From JBFLVQ01 sp040758525 (GTDB taxonomy: Bacteria; Acidobacteriota; Blastocatellia; Chloracidobacteriales; JADJPF01): 5,428 bases of DNA. Under the pieces are notes generated by a model. The model did not search any database and had not been told where the DNA came from. It saw only the letters and a list, made by a program, of their open reading frames with translations. Location of the stretch: the NCBI GenBank assembly GCA_040758525.1, contig JBFLVQ010000651.1, positions 1 through 5,428 on the forward strand, in the 5' to 3' direction. This document shows, one piece after another, positions 1-5,428 of this stretch. A program made the translations under genes and the position numbers. Positions within the stretch are counted from its first letter, which is position 1; every line of letters starts with the position of its first letter.

Positions 1-2
1 TT

Positions 3-986
3 ACTGATGATGACGCAGATATTAAGAGTATCGCTAGTGATGGCCTTCTCTACATTAAAGATAAGCGCGGCTCATTGACACGAATGTTGGAAGTGACGCC
101 TGCTAATAATGGACAACTACAACGAATATACTATCTTAATGGTGAGAAGAAGGTATTCGATCAAGAAGCACAGCAATGGTTGGCGCGCATACTACCGCAG
201 TTAATTCGTGACTCTGCCATTGGCGCAAGTGCACGCGTGGCTCGTATACATAAGCAAAAGGGCGCCGAAGGGGTACTTGCTGAGATCTCGCTGATCACAA
301 GTGATGGCGCAAAGGGTATATATTTCCGTGAACTGTTTGCTGTTGGGAATCTAGATAATACTTTGCTACAGCGCGTACTACGACAGATTGGGCGCGATAT
401 TGCTTCGGATGGCGAGAAGGGGCGACTACTGATAGAGCATATGAGTCTCTTCCTCAACAATGAGGCAGTGACAGGAGAACTCTTCTCTACCATCGATACA
501 ATTGCATCAGATGGCGAACGTGAACGAATATTGGTCGAACTAATAGGTCAAGTAAAGTTATCAAAAGATAATCTTAAACGAGCCATCAAATCTACCGCCA
601 AGATCGCCTCTGATGGTTCAAAGGAGCGAGTGCTGATAAGAACAATTGGGCAAAATAGTAATGACGATGTAATAGTTGGGCATATTTTGCAGACTGTTGA
701 ATCTATTGCCTCGGATGGCTCAAAAGAGCGTGTTTTGGTCTCATTGCTACAACAGAGCAACCTTAGTAGGGATAGTCTGGTGAATACGATACGAACTGCC
801 CAGGAGATTGCTTCAGATGGTTCAAAAGAGCGCGTGTTGATCAAAGCAACAGAGGTGGCTACGGCGGATGAGACAGTTGCTGCGGCAGTGCTAGATGTTG
901 CTAAGACAATCGCTTCGGACAGTTCGCGGGGACGAGTTTTGTCAGCATTGCTACAAAAGGGTATGTTGCCACACAAGAGATCTTAA
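3..986 (+). CDS. 34-residue tandem-repeat protein with I-A-S-D-G units, 5' truncated by the window edge
   Basis: The reading frame is open from the left edge to TAA at 984-986, so the true start lies outside the window. An in-frame TTG at 75 and ATG at 84 exist, but the 24 codons before the TTG already read as family-like protein (DIKSIASDGLLYIKDKRG), so neither is likely to be the start. Roughly the first 95 visible residues contain a short strand-rich-looking stretch and a charged segment with FDQEAQQWLARILPQLIRD. From nt 294 on, seven tandem units begin I-A/T-S-D-G/S-x-K/R-x-R-V/I/L-L in most copies, with period 34. Each unit looks like two amphipathic helices, which suggests a HEAT-like solenoid used for protein contacts. 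I recognise a resemblance to proteins carrying I-x-S-D-Y-E-K-x-x-V-L repeats, sometimes linked to BlaR1/M56 metallopeptidase proteins, but that is recall only. The visible part has no evident membrane segment or catalytic motif. Function unknown. Confidence 0.85.
   Translation, partial: TDDDADIKSIASDGLLYIKDKRGSLTRMLEVTPANNGQLQRIYYLNGEKKVFDQEAQQWLARILPQLIRDSAIGASARVARIHKQKGAEGVLAEISLITSDGAKGIYFRELFAVGNLDNTLLQRVLRQIGRDIASDGEKGRLLIEHMSLFLNNEAVTGELFSTIDTIASDGERERILVELIGQVKLSKDNLKRAIKSTAKIASDGSKERVLIRTIGQNSNDDVIVGHILQTVESIASDGSKERVLVSLLQQSNLSRDSLVNTIRTAQEIASDGSKERVLIKATEVATADETVAAAVLDVAKTIASDSSRGRVLSALLQKGMLPHKRS
294..983 (+). repeat. Seven tandem protein repeats, period 34 residues (102 nt)
   Basis: Units begin at nt 294, 399, 501, 603, 705, 807 and 909. 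The first is 35 residues, the next five are exactly 34, and the last is a 25-residue partial unit that runs to the stop codon. The conserved head is I-A-S-D-G-S-K-E-R-V-L, identical in the units at 603, 705 and 807. The first unit (ITSDGAKGIYF) and the last (IASDSSRGRVL) are the most diverged. The second half of each unit is variable but keeps a hydrophobic pattern that suggests a second helix. At DNA level the identical heads differ only at synonymous positions, so this is an old repeat maintained at protein level, not a recent DNA duplication. Confidence 0.93.
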
Positions 987-1012
987 TTATCACCTAACCG
1001 CCGGGAAATTAG

Positions 1013-1024
1013 AAAAAATTTTTT
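1013..1024. other. A6T6 tract
   Basis: Six A are followed directly by six T, 27 nt after the stop of the repeat-protein gene. Such A-tracts curve DNA and can stimulate promoters or bind nucleoid proteins. No well-placed -10/-35 pair adjoins it, so no role can be assigned. Confidence 0.35.
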
Positions 1025-1058
1025 GCAACCTTCATGTCACTATCTGCACATACTATTT

Positions 1059-1077
1059 CCTGGGCAGTCTGCCCAGG
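1059..1077 (+). terminator. Perfect 8-bp hairpin or palindrome between the repeat gene and the efflux operon
   Basis: CCTGGGCA (1059-1066) and TGCCCAGG (1070-1077) are perfect inverted copies around a 3-nt GTC loop. The stem is GC-rich and lies 72 nt after the upstream stop codon, a reasonable place for a terminator. It is followed by TTAAAGTAACATTT and not by a real T-run, so intrinsic termination would be weak on the plus strand. The minus strand has no T-run either. The symmetry also suits a dimeric repressor operator for the downstream efflux operon. The sequence does not decide between the two. Confidence 0.45.
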
Positions 1078-1121
1078 TTAAAGTAACATTTATAAAATAT
1101 CGTGTAGATGCTTAAGTTAAT

Positions 1122-1162
1122 AACCACCGACATTATCTATGGAACAATTTGGGCGGGTGGTT
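1122..1162 (+). promoter_or_regulatory. Possible leader hairpin upstream of the efflux operon
   Basis: AACCACC (1122-1128) is complementary to GGTGGTT (1156-1162), giving a 7-bp stem with a 27-nt loop. It ends 32 nt before the adaptor's Shine-Dalgarno, so if transcribed it would lie in the 5' untranslated leader. An AT-rich TATAAAAT at 1091-1098 could serve as a -10 box, but I find no convincing -35 at the right distance. The long loop makes this a weak candidate for a regulatory structure. Confidence 0.2.
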
Positions 1163-1194
1163 TCGTAGTATGAGAACGCAAATAAGTAAATTTT

Positions 1195-1200
1195 AAGGAG
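1195..1200 (+). promoter_or_regulatory. Strong Shine-Dalgarno of the adaptor gene
   Basis: AAGGAG sits 6 nt before the ATG at 1207. This is close to the ideal anti-16S match and spacing, and it fixes the start of the adaptor gene. It is the clearest ribosome binding site in the window. Confidence 0.85.
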
Positions 1201-1206
1201 CAAAGG

Positions 1207-2415
1207 ATGGCTAAACGCGCTGGCTGGAAGCGAATCCGTCTAGTTGTCTTAATAGTTATTGGGTTGGGCTTAGTAGCAACGGCATTCTTCGGAATTGCTG
1301 CCGCACTACGTCCTAAGAAAGATATAGATCCTGCCAAACTTGCCACCATTGAACGTGGTCCACTAGCACGTTCAGTAGTTGCTACTGGCAAAATCGAGCC
1401 GCTCAATAAGGTTGATGTCAAGTCTAAGGCGAGCGGTATTGTGAAAAAGCTCTTTGTTGACTATGGCGATCAGGTCAAACAGGGTCAGATTCTTGCCGAT
1501 TTAGATAAAGAAGAATTGACTGCTCGCCAACGCGAGGCACAAGCTGCCTTACAAGCAGCACAGGCTTCATTACAGGCATCACAAGCCGCCTTTGAGCGCA
1601 ACAAGGTGGAGGCTGAAGGGCCAGATCTGCCTTTCCTAAAGTCTAGTATGGAGCGAGCACAGGCTCTTTTTAATGAGAAACTGATTTCCAAGTCTGTTGT
1701 TGAGGAGTCGGAGAAGAACTATCAGATGGCACTCAATAAACAGATGACAGTTTTGCGTAATATATCGGTCAGTCGCGCCGAAATTACCCGCGCCGAAGCA
1801 CAGGTTGCACAGGCTCAGGCAGCACTAGACCGCACCAATGAAGACCTACGTAATTCCACTATTGTCAGTCCGATCGATGGCATCGTGCTCTCCCGTGATG
1901 TAGAAGTGGGTGATGCCGTTAGTTCGATTCTTGTACTAGGTTCACAGGCCACTCTAGTAATGACATTAGGTGATACCGGCAATATGTATGTGTTGGGTAA
2001 GGTAGATGAGGCAGATATCGGCAAGATCTACATTAATCAACCAGCGCGCATTGTCTTGGAGTCATATAAGGATAAGAAGTTCCAGGGCACGATTACCAAG
2101 ATCTCGCCATTAGGTGTAGAGAAAGATAATGTCACCTCATTTGAGGTACGTGTTTCTATACAGAATTCTACTGGTGAGTTACGCGCCAATATGAGCGCCA
2201 ATGCGGAAATAATACTAGAGGAGAAGCAGGATGTCCTGCTTATTCCTGAAACCGCGATAATCTATGATAAGGAACGTAATGCCTCTGTAGAGATTCCCGA
2301 TATTAATACACCTACTGGCAAGAATAAGATCCCTGTTAAAGTGGGTATCTCCAATGGCGTTAAGACAGAATTGATAGAAGGGCTTAAAGAAGGCCAGAAA
2401 GTGATTCTGCAGTAA
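1207..2415 (+). CDS. HlyD/MacA-type periplasmic adaptor of an ABC efflux system
   Basis: This is a membrane-fusion protein expected to link inner-membrane permeases to an outer-membrane channel. The 402 residues are full length for the family. A basic N-terminus (KRAGWKRIR) precedes one membrane segment at about 12-34, with no lipobox cysteine, so it is an anchored protein and not a lipoprotein. The first lipoyl half lies at about 55-100 (VVATGKIEPLNKVDVKSKAS, then GDQVKQGQILADLD). An alanine/glutamine-rich coiled-coil hairpin spans about 101-215. The second lipoyl half contains STIVSPIDGIVLSRDVEVGD (217-236). A beta-barrel domain covers about 246-336, with VDEADIGKI and LRANMSANAEI. A membrane-proximal domain begins near VLLIPETAI (343-351). 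Domain order and motifs match MacA and related ABC-linked adaptors more closely than RND-only ones, and the two downstream MacB-like permeases support this. It is the first gene of the operon. The substrate is unknown. Confidence 0.93.
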   Translation: MAKRAGWKRIRLVVLIVIGLGLVATAFFGIAAALRPKKDIDPAKLATIERGPLARSVVATGKIEPLNKVDVKSKASGIVKKLFVDYGDQVKQGQILADLDKEELTARQREAQAALQAAQASLQASQAAFERNKVEAEGPDLPFLKSSMERAQALFNEKLISKSVVEESEKNYQMALNKQMTVLRNISVSRAEITRAEAQVAQAQAALDRTNEDLRNSTIVSPIDGIVLSRDVEVGDAVSSILVLGSQATLVMTLGDTGNMYVLGKVDEADIGKIYINQPARIVLESYKDKKFQGTITKISPLGVEKDNVTSFEVRVSIQNSTGELRANMSANAEIILEEKQDVLLIPETAIIYDKERNASVEIPDINTPTGKNKIPVKVGISNGVKTELIEGLKEGQKVILQ

Positions 2416-2423
2416 CATAAGCG

Positions 2424-3680
2424 ATGAGATTAAGCGATCTATTCTTCGATATTCTATACACATTGTGGGCACACAAGGTACGTACTGCACTGACAATGTT
2501 CGGCATCATTTGGGGGATTGTCTCAATCACTCTAATGGTGGCAGCCGGTGAGGGTTTGCGGGTTGGACAGAAGCAGCAGATGGAGACCCTAGGAAAAGAT
2601 CTTATGATTGTCTTTAATGGACGTACTAGTATGCAAGCAGGTGGGGTGCGTGCTGGTCGCAGCTTACGTTGGAAGGATACCGATCATATTTCCATACGTG
2701 AGCAAGCACCTGCTTGTGAATGTGTGTTACCAGAGCAGGGTCGTGGTTTAACCGCGCGTAGCCAATTTAATAGCGCCTCGGTATTGGTTGATGGCTCGCT
2801 TCCTGAATTTGCAGAGATACGTAGTATACAAGTAGCAGAAGGGCGTTTCTGCAATTATGAAGATGAGGAGCAATCGCGTCGGGTCGCCTTTCTTGGTAGT
2901 GAATTGAAGAAGCAACTCTTTGGTGCTCGCTCAGCGCTTGGTGAGACCATCTATCTTGATGATATTCCCTATCAAGTGATTGGCTTAATGCGTCCTAAGG
3001 AGCAAGATTCTAGTTATGATGGCCAGGATGTCAATAAGATCTTCATTCCTTTCCGTCGCATCGTAGATGACTTTCCAGAGAGGCCGCCATCAGCGCGGCG
3101 TGTTATCGATCGTTTCTTAGTAACGCCGAAATCGCTGCAACTACATGAGACCTGCAAACAACAGGTGCGTACTGCGCTAGCGCGTATACATAATTTCGAT
3201 CCACGTGACGAAGAGGCAGTGCCAATCTGGGATACTGTTGAGAACGCCAAAGCCTTCCGGCAAATGACTGATGGTATGAAATATTTTCTTGGTGCGGTGG
3301 GCTTTGTCACGCTCTTTGTGGGTGGGATTGGGGTGATGAATGTAATGTTGGTAGCAGTGCGTGAGCAGACACGCGAAATAGGGGTGCGTAGAGCGATTGG
3401 CGCTACTTCGCGCTCAATCCTTTGGCAGTATCTGATACAGACTTTTATCATTGTGTTTCTTAGTGGTGGACTGGGAATGGGAATGGCTTTTGGTCTTTGT
3501 GCACTAGTTAATCTGTTGCCTATGCCACCATTCTTTGCTGGATTATTACCTACTTGGGAGACATCACTGCTAGCCTTTGCTCTACTCGGCTTGGTGGCGA
3601 TTCTAGCTGCTATCTATCCTGCTCGTCGCGCTGCTACGATCGATCCTATTGAAGCATTACGTTATGAGCCAGGAAGTTGA
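2424..3680 (+). CDS. MacB/FtsX-type ABC transporter permease, first of two
   Basis: This 418-residue inner-membrane permease has the MacB-like layout without the ATPase domain that is fused in true MacB. Membrane segment 1 is at about 20-44 (TALTMFGIIWGIVSITLMVA). A large periplasmic domain (MacB_PCD type) spans about 45-285, and three membrane segments follow at about 286-311, 332-364 and 378-401. The FtsX signature GGIGVMNVMLVAVREQTREI is at 300-319, followed by GVRRAIGA. The C-terminus ends YPARRAATIDPIEALRYEPGS, the usual family tail. The start is 8 nt after the adaptor stop and has no clear Shine-Dalgarno, so translation probably depends on coupling. The start is supported by the typical MRLSDLFFDILYTLWAHKVR opening. 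The periplasmic domain has four cysteines (98, 100, 143, 244). An ATPase partner must be supplied in trans. Confidence 0.93.
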   Translation: MRLSDLFFDILYTLWAHKVRTALTMFGIIWGIVSITLMVAAGEGLRVGQKQQMETLGKDLMIVFNGRTSMQAGGVRAGRSLRWKDTDHISIREQAPACECVLPEQGRGLTARSQFNSASVLVDGSLPEFAEIRSIQVAEGRFCNYEDEEQSRRVAFLGSELKKQLFGARSALGETIYLDDIPYQVIGLMRPKEQDSSYDGQDVNKIFIPFRRIVDDFPERPPSARRVIDRFLVTPKSLQLHETCKQQVRTALARIHNFDPRDEEAVPIWDTVENAKAFRQMTDGMKYFLGAVGFVTLFVGGIGVMNVMLVAVREQTREIGVRRAIGATSRSILWQYLIQTFIIVFLSGGLGMGMAFGLCALVNLLPMPPFFAGLLPTWETSLLAFALLGLVAILAAIYPARRAATIDPIEALRYEPGS

Positions 3681-3688
3681 ATTTCGTT

Positions 3689-3698
3689 AGGAAGGAAG
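3689..3698 (+). promoter_or_regulatory. Purine-rich ribosome binding site of the second permease
   Basis: AGGAAGGAAG ends 4 nt before the ATG at 3703, and its AGGA/GGAAG cores sit at workable spacing. It lies in the 22-nt gap after the first permease. The second permease can therefore be initiated independently, unlike the first. Confidence 0.7.
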
Positions 3699-3702
3699 AC
3701 CA

Positions 3703-4956
3703 ATGTTAAGAGAGATCATCCTACAGGCACTACTCGCGCTAAATCGCAACCCACTACGCAGTCTCCTTACTATGTTAGGAATTATGTGGGGAATTGCTGC
3801 GGTCACAATTCTAATGGCCTATGGGAATGGTTTCCGTTCTGTGTTGGTCACCTGTTTCGAGGCTTTTGGCAAGAGTGCAGTGGTTTGCTGGCCAGGACAG
3901 ACTAGTCAGCAAGTAGGTGGTGAACGTGCCGGTAAACGTATTAGATTGGAGAAAGAGGATCTAGAAAATATTCTTGAAGAAGGTACGCTGATCAGAAATG
4001 TGAGTCTGGAAACAGTACGTTGGCTCTCCATTACCTATGGCGAGCGATTGTCCAATACAGCAATTCGCGGGGTCTATCCAGAATATGGTGAGATACGTAA
4101 CGAAGTGCCTTCAAATGGTCGCTGGATTAGTGCCGAAGATTCTCTTGAACGCAGACGTGTAGTAGTACTAGGCGGTAAATTGCATAAACAGCTCTTTGGT
4201 GGTCATTCTGGTGTTGGCGAGATAGTTCTTATCAATGGCACACGCTTTACTGTGATCGGCACAATGGATAATAAGCTGCAACTGAGCAATTACTTCACTA
4301 GTGATGATGAATCTGCCTTTATTCCTTATTCAGCCGCGGGCGATATTTGGGATACCCGTTATGCTAATGTACTGGTCTTCTCTTCGGTTAGCCCTAGTTT
4401 AGAACAGAGAGCGATCCAGCAGGTGCGAGAGATTGTCGCACGCCGACAGCGCTTTCTTCCTGGCGATAAACGCGCACTCTCAATGCGTGGCCGCGAAGAC
4501 ATACGCCCTATTATTGATGGCATTACTATAGGACTACAGGTGCTACTAGTCTTTATTGGCACTCTTACACTTGGTATTGGTGGTGTGGGAGTGATGAATA
4601 TAATGCTTGTCTCAGTGAGAGAGCGCACTCGTGAGATCGGTTTACGGCGCGCCCTGGGTGCCAAGCGTAGCCATATACGTACTCAATTCCTTTGTGAGGC
4701 ATTAGTATTAACGCTTTCTGGTGGCACCTTAGGAATGGGACTCTCTTATGCGCTTACCCGTGCAATTGGCAAGCTGCCATTATTAGGACCACTCTACGAA
4801 GACACTTCTGGTCGTGGAGATTTACAACTAGATATTTCCCTCACAACACTATTGATCTCGACTGGTATTCTGATCCTGGTTGGATTAGTAAGTGGAATGG
4901 TACCATCCTTACGCGCTTCCCGCCTAGATCCTGTTGAAGCATTGCGCTACGAGTAG
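3703..4956 (+). CDS. MacB/FtsX-type ABC transporter permease, second of two
   Basis: This 417-residue paralogue of the preceding permease has the same architecture. Membrane segment 1 is at about 20-42 (LLTMLGIMWGIAAVTILMAY), the periplasmic domain spans about 43-274, and membrane segments 2-4 lie at about 275-303, 330-357 and 380-401. The signature GIGGVGVMNIMLVSVRERTR is at 291-310, followed by EIGLRRALGAKRSHI. The C-terminus is PSLRASRLDPVEALRYE. The two permeases share G-R/Q-T-S-x-Q-x-G-G-x-R-A-G-R/K (residues 66-79 here) and P-E-Y/F-x-E-I-R (126-132), so they are likely to have arisen by duplication and to form a heterodimer, as adjacent permease pairs in this family commonly do. No ATP-binding motifs are present. 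The gene ends with TAG followed directly by TGA, a tandem stop. It is the last gene of the operon. The substrate is unknown. Confidence 0.93.
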   Translation: MLREIILQALLALNRNPLRSLLTMLGIMWGIAAVTILMAYGNGFRSVLVTCFEAFGKSAVVCWPGQTSQQVGGERAGKRIRLEKEDLENILEEGTLIRNVSLETVRWLSITYGERLSNTAIRGVYPEYGEIRNEVPSNGRWISAEDSLERRRVVVLGGKLHKQLFGGHSGVGEIVLINGTRFTVIGTMDNKLQLSNYFTSDDESAFIPYSAAGDIWDTRYANVLVFSSVSPSLEQRAIQQVREIVARRQRFLPGDKRALSMRGREDIRPIIDGITIGLQVLLVFIGTLTLGIGGVGVMNIMLVSVRERTREIGLRRALGAKRSHIRTQFLCEALVLTLSGGTLGMGLSYALTRAIGKLPLLGPLYEDTSGRGDLQLDISLTTLLISTGILILVGLVSGMVPSLRASRLDPVEALRYE

Positions 4957-4964
4957 TGATGTGC

Positions 4965-4990
4965 AGCATCTTCAACCATCACTGGATGCT
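4965..4990 (+). terminator. Weak terminator-like hairpin after the efflux operon
   Basis: AGCATC (4965-4970) pairs with GATGCT (4985-4990), extended by one T-G wobble pair, around a 12-nt loop. The following sequence, TATTATCTTGTTGG, is T-rich but not a clean T-run. Its place 9 nt after the operon's stop codon favours a terminator. The short, AT-containing stem makes it weak. Confidence 0.3.
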
Positions 4991-5009
4991 TATTATCTTG
5001 TTGGTTGTG

Positions 5010-5037
5010 TTGACACTAGTACCAGCAAAATGATAAA
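5010..5037 (+). promoter_or_regulatory. Sigma-70-type promoter for the thioesterase gene
   Basis: A perfect TTGACA (-35) lies at 5010-5015, and GATAAA (5032-5037, four of six consensus matches) follows after a 16-nt spacer. Transcription would start near 5044, leaving a leader of about 30 nt before the ATG at 5076. The promoter lies beyond the operon's last stop and a weak hairpin, so the thioesterase is probably transcribed separately. The imperfect -10 keeps the call moderate. Confidence 0.5.
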
Positions 5038-5060
5038 TCACTTCCGTACGCATTTTTCTT

Positions 5061-5067
5061 AGGTGGG
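5061..5067 (+). promoter_or_regulatory. Shine-Dalgarno of the thioesterase gene
   Basis: AGGTGGG lies 8 nt before the ATG at 5076. It supports that start over any internal methionine such as the one at codon 21. Confidence 0.55.
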
Positions 5068-5075
5068 ATTAACTG

Positions 5076-5428
5076 ATGCAAGATCTATTGAAGAACTACC
5101 CTATTGTTATTGAAGCACCTGTTGCCTGGGGCGAAATGGATGCACTCCAACATGTTAACAATACTGTCTATTTCCGTTATTTTGAGAGCGTACGAATCGC
5201 CTATTGTGAGAAGATTGGTGTCTGGGAATACATGCAGCAGACAGGTGTAGGGGTGATACTTGCTTCTACACAGTGTCGCTATAAAATACCACTCACCTAT
5301 CCTGATAAGGTTTCCGTTGCTGCCAAAGTATCAAAGATCGAAACAGACCGTTTCCTAATGGATTTAGTTGTGGTTAGTCAGCGCTATGGAAAAGTCGCCG
5401 CGGAAGGGGATGCGATGATGGTCTGCTA
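5076..5428 (+). CDS. Hotdog-fold acyl-CoA thioesterase (4HBT family), 3' end outside the window
   Basis: The frame runs from ATG at 5076 to the right edge without a stop, giving 117 complete codons of a family usually about 130-150 residues long. Hence only a few tens of residues should be missing. The active-site segment is clear: W18-G-E-M-D22-A-L-Q-H-V-N-N, then VYFRYFESVRIAYCEKIG. D22 occupies the position of the catalytic aspartate in FadM/YbgC-like enzymes, and the H-V-N-N-x-x-Y-x-x-Y-x-E run is the long hotdog helix. Later strands read GVILASTQCRYKIPLTYPDKVSVAAKV (broken here: GVILASTQCRY, then KIPLTYPDKV). The enzyme would hydrolyse acyl-CoA to free acid and CoA in the cytosol. Chain length and physiological role cannot be read from sequence. 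No signal peptide is present. Nothing ties it to the efflux operon beyond position and direction. Confidence 0.9.
   Translation, partial: MQDLLKNYPIVIEAPVAWGEMDALQHVNNTVYFRYFESVRIAYCEKIGVWEYMQQTGVGVILASTQCRYKIPLTYPDKVSVAAKVSKIETDRFLMDLVVVSQRYGKVAAEGDAMMVC

Noticed and set aside
30..44. The words I-A-S-D-G near the left edge as an extra repeat unit
   Set aside because: The residues after it (LLYIKDKRGS) do not follow the unit pattern, and its distance to the first true unit (88 residues) is not a multiple of 34.
75..77. TTG as the start of the repeat-protein gene
   Set aside because: The frame is open all the way to the left edge and the upstream codons read as continuous protein. No Shine-Dalgarno precedes the TTG.
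548..976. 142-residue open frame on the minus strand
   Set aside because: It lies opposite the repeat region and is itself repetitive (RSFEPSEAI) because it mirrors the plus-strand repeats. The plus-strand frame shows clear synonymous-only variation, so this one is a shadow.
895..1086. 63-codon plus-strand frame across the end of the repeat gene
   Set aside because: It overlaps the repeat gene in another frame, then runs through AT-rich intergenic DNA and the hairpin. It has no plausible ribosome binding site and no recognisable protein features.
1137..1421. Minus-strand frame over the start of the adaptor gene
   Set aside because: It is opposite a well-supported adaptor with a strong Shine-Dalgarno, and its composition resembles a reversed coding frame.
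1538..1587. Alanine/glutamine-rich near-repeat in the adaptor gene as a DNA repeat or CRISPR-like element
   Set aside because: It encodes heptad-like A/Q/S positions of the coiled-coil hairpin typical of this family. The codons vary and there are no spacers.
1..5428. tRNA, rRNA, insertion sequence, CRISPR array or attachment site
   Set aside because: I saw no cloverleaf-type arms, rRNA-like stretches, transposase motifs, terminal inverted repeats with target duplications, or regularly spaced DNA repeats with variable spacers.

Overview
The window comes from a Gram-negative (outer-membrane) bacterium of moderate base composition. Everything I can support is on the plus strand. An envelope-spanning adaptor with two MacB/FtsX-type permeases implies an inner membrane, periplasm and outer membrane. 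I cannot fix the phylum from sequence alone. The repeat protein at the left edge recalls families I associate with Acidobacteria and Gemmatimonadetes, while the thioesterase would also fit a proteobacterium.

Layout: (1) 3-986 is the 3' part of a gene cut by the left edge. Its product has a short beta-rich-looking N-terminal piece, then seven tandem units with a strict 34-residue period, each opening with I-A-S-D-G-x-K/R. (2) 987-1206 is an intergenic leader with an A6T6 tract, a perfect 8-bp hairpin or palindrome, a weak second inverted repeat and a strong Shine-Dalgarno. (3) 1207-4956 is a compact three-gene operon: a HlyD/MacA-type periplasmic adaptor, then two paralogous MacB-like permeases without ATPase domains, separated by 8 and 22 nt. 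(4) 4957-5075 is a second intergenic gap with a weak terminator-like hairpin and a promoter with a perfect TTGACA -35. (5) 5076 to the right edge is the start of a hotdog-fold acyl-CoA thioesterase gene, cut by the window end.

The adaptor and the two permeases should form a MacAB-type tripartite efflux or export machine. The permeases share family motifs and probably pair as a heterodimer. The adaptor would bridge them to an outer-membrane channel. No ATP-binding subunit and no TolC-like channel lie in the window, so both must be encoded elsewhere. The substrate cannot be read from the sequence. The repeat protein lies upstream in the same direction, but a 220-nt gap with a hairpin suggests separate transcription. 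The thioesterase has its own promoter and is probably unrelated to export.

Most of the window is ordinary transporter sequence. The points most worth a second look are the 34-residue repeat protein, the operon lacking an ATPase, and the regulatory-looking leader at 1059-1162.
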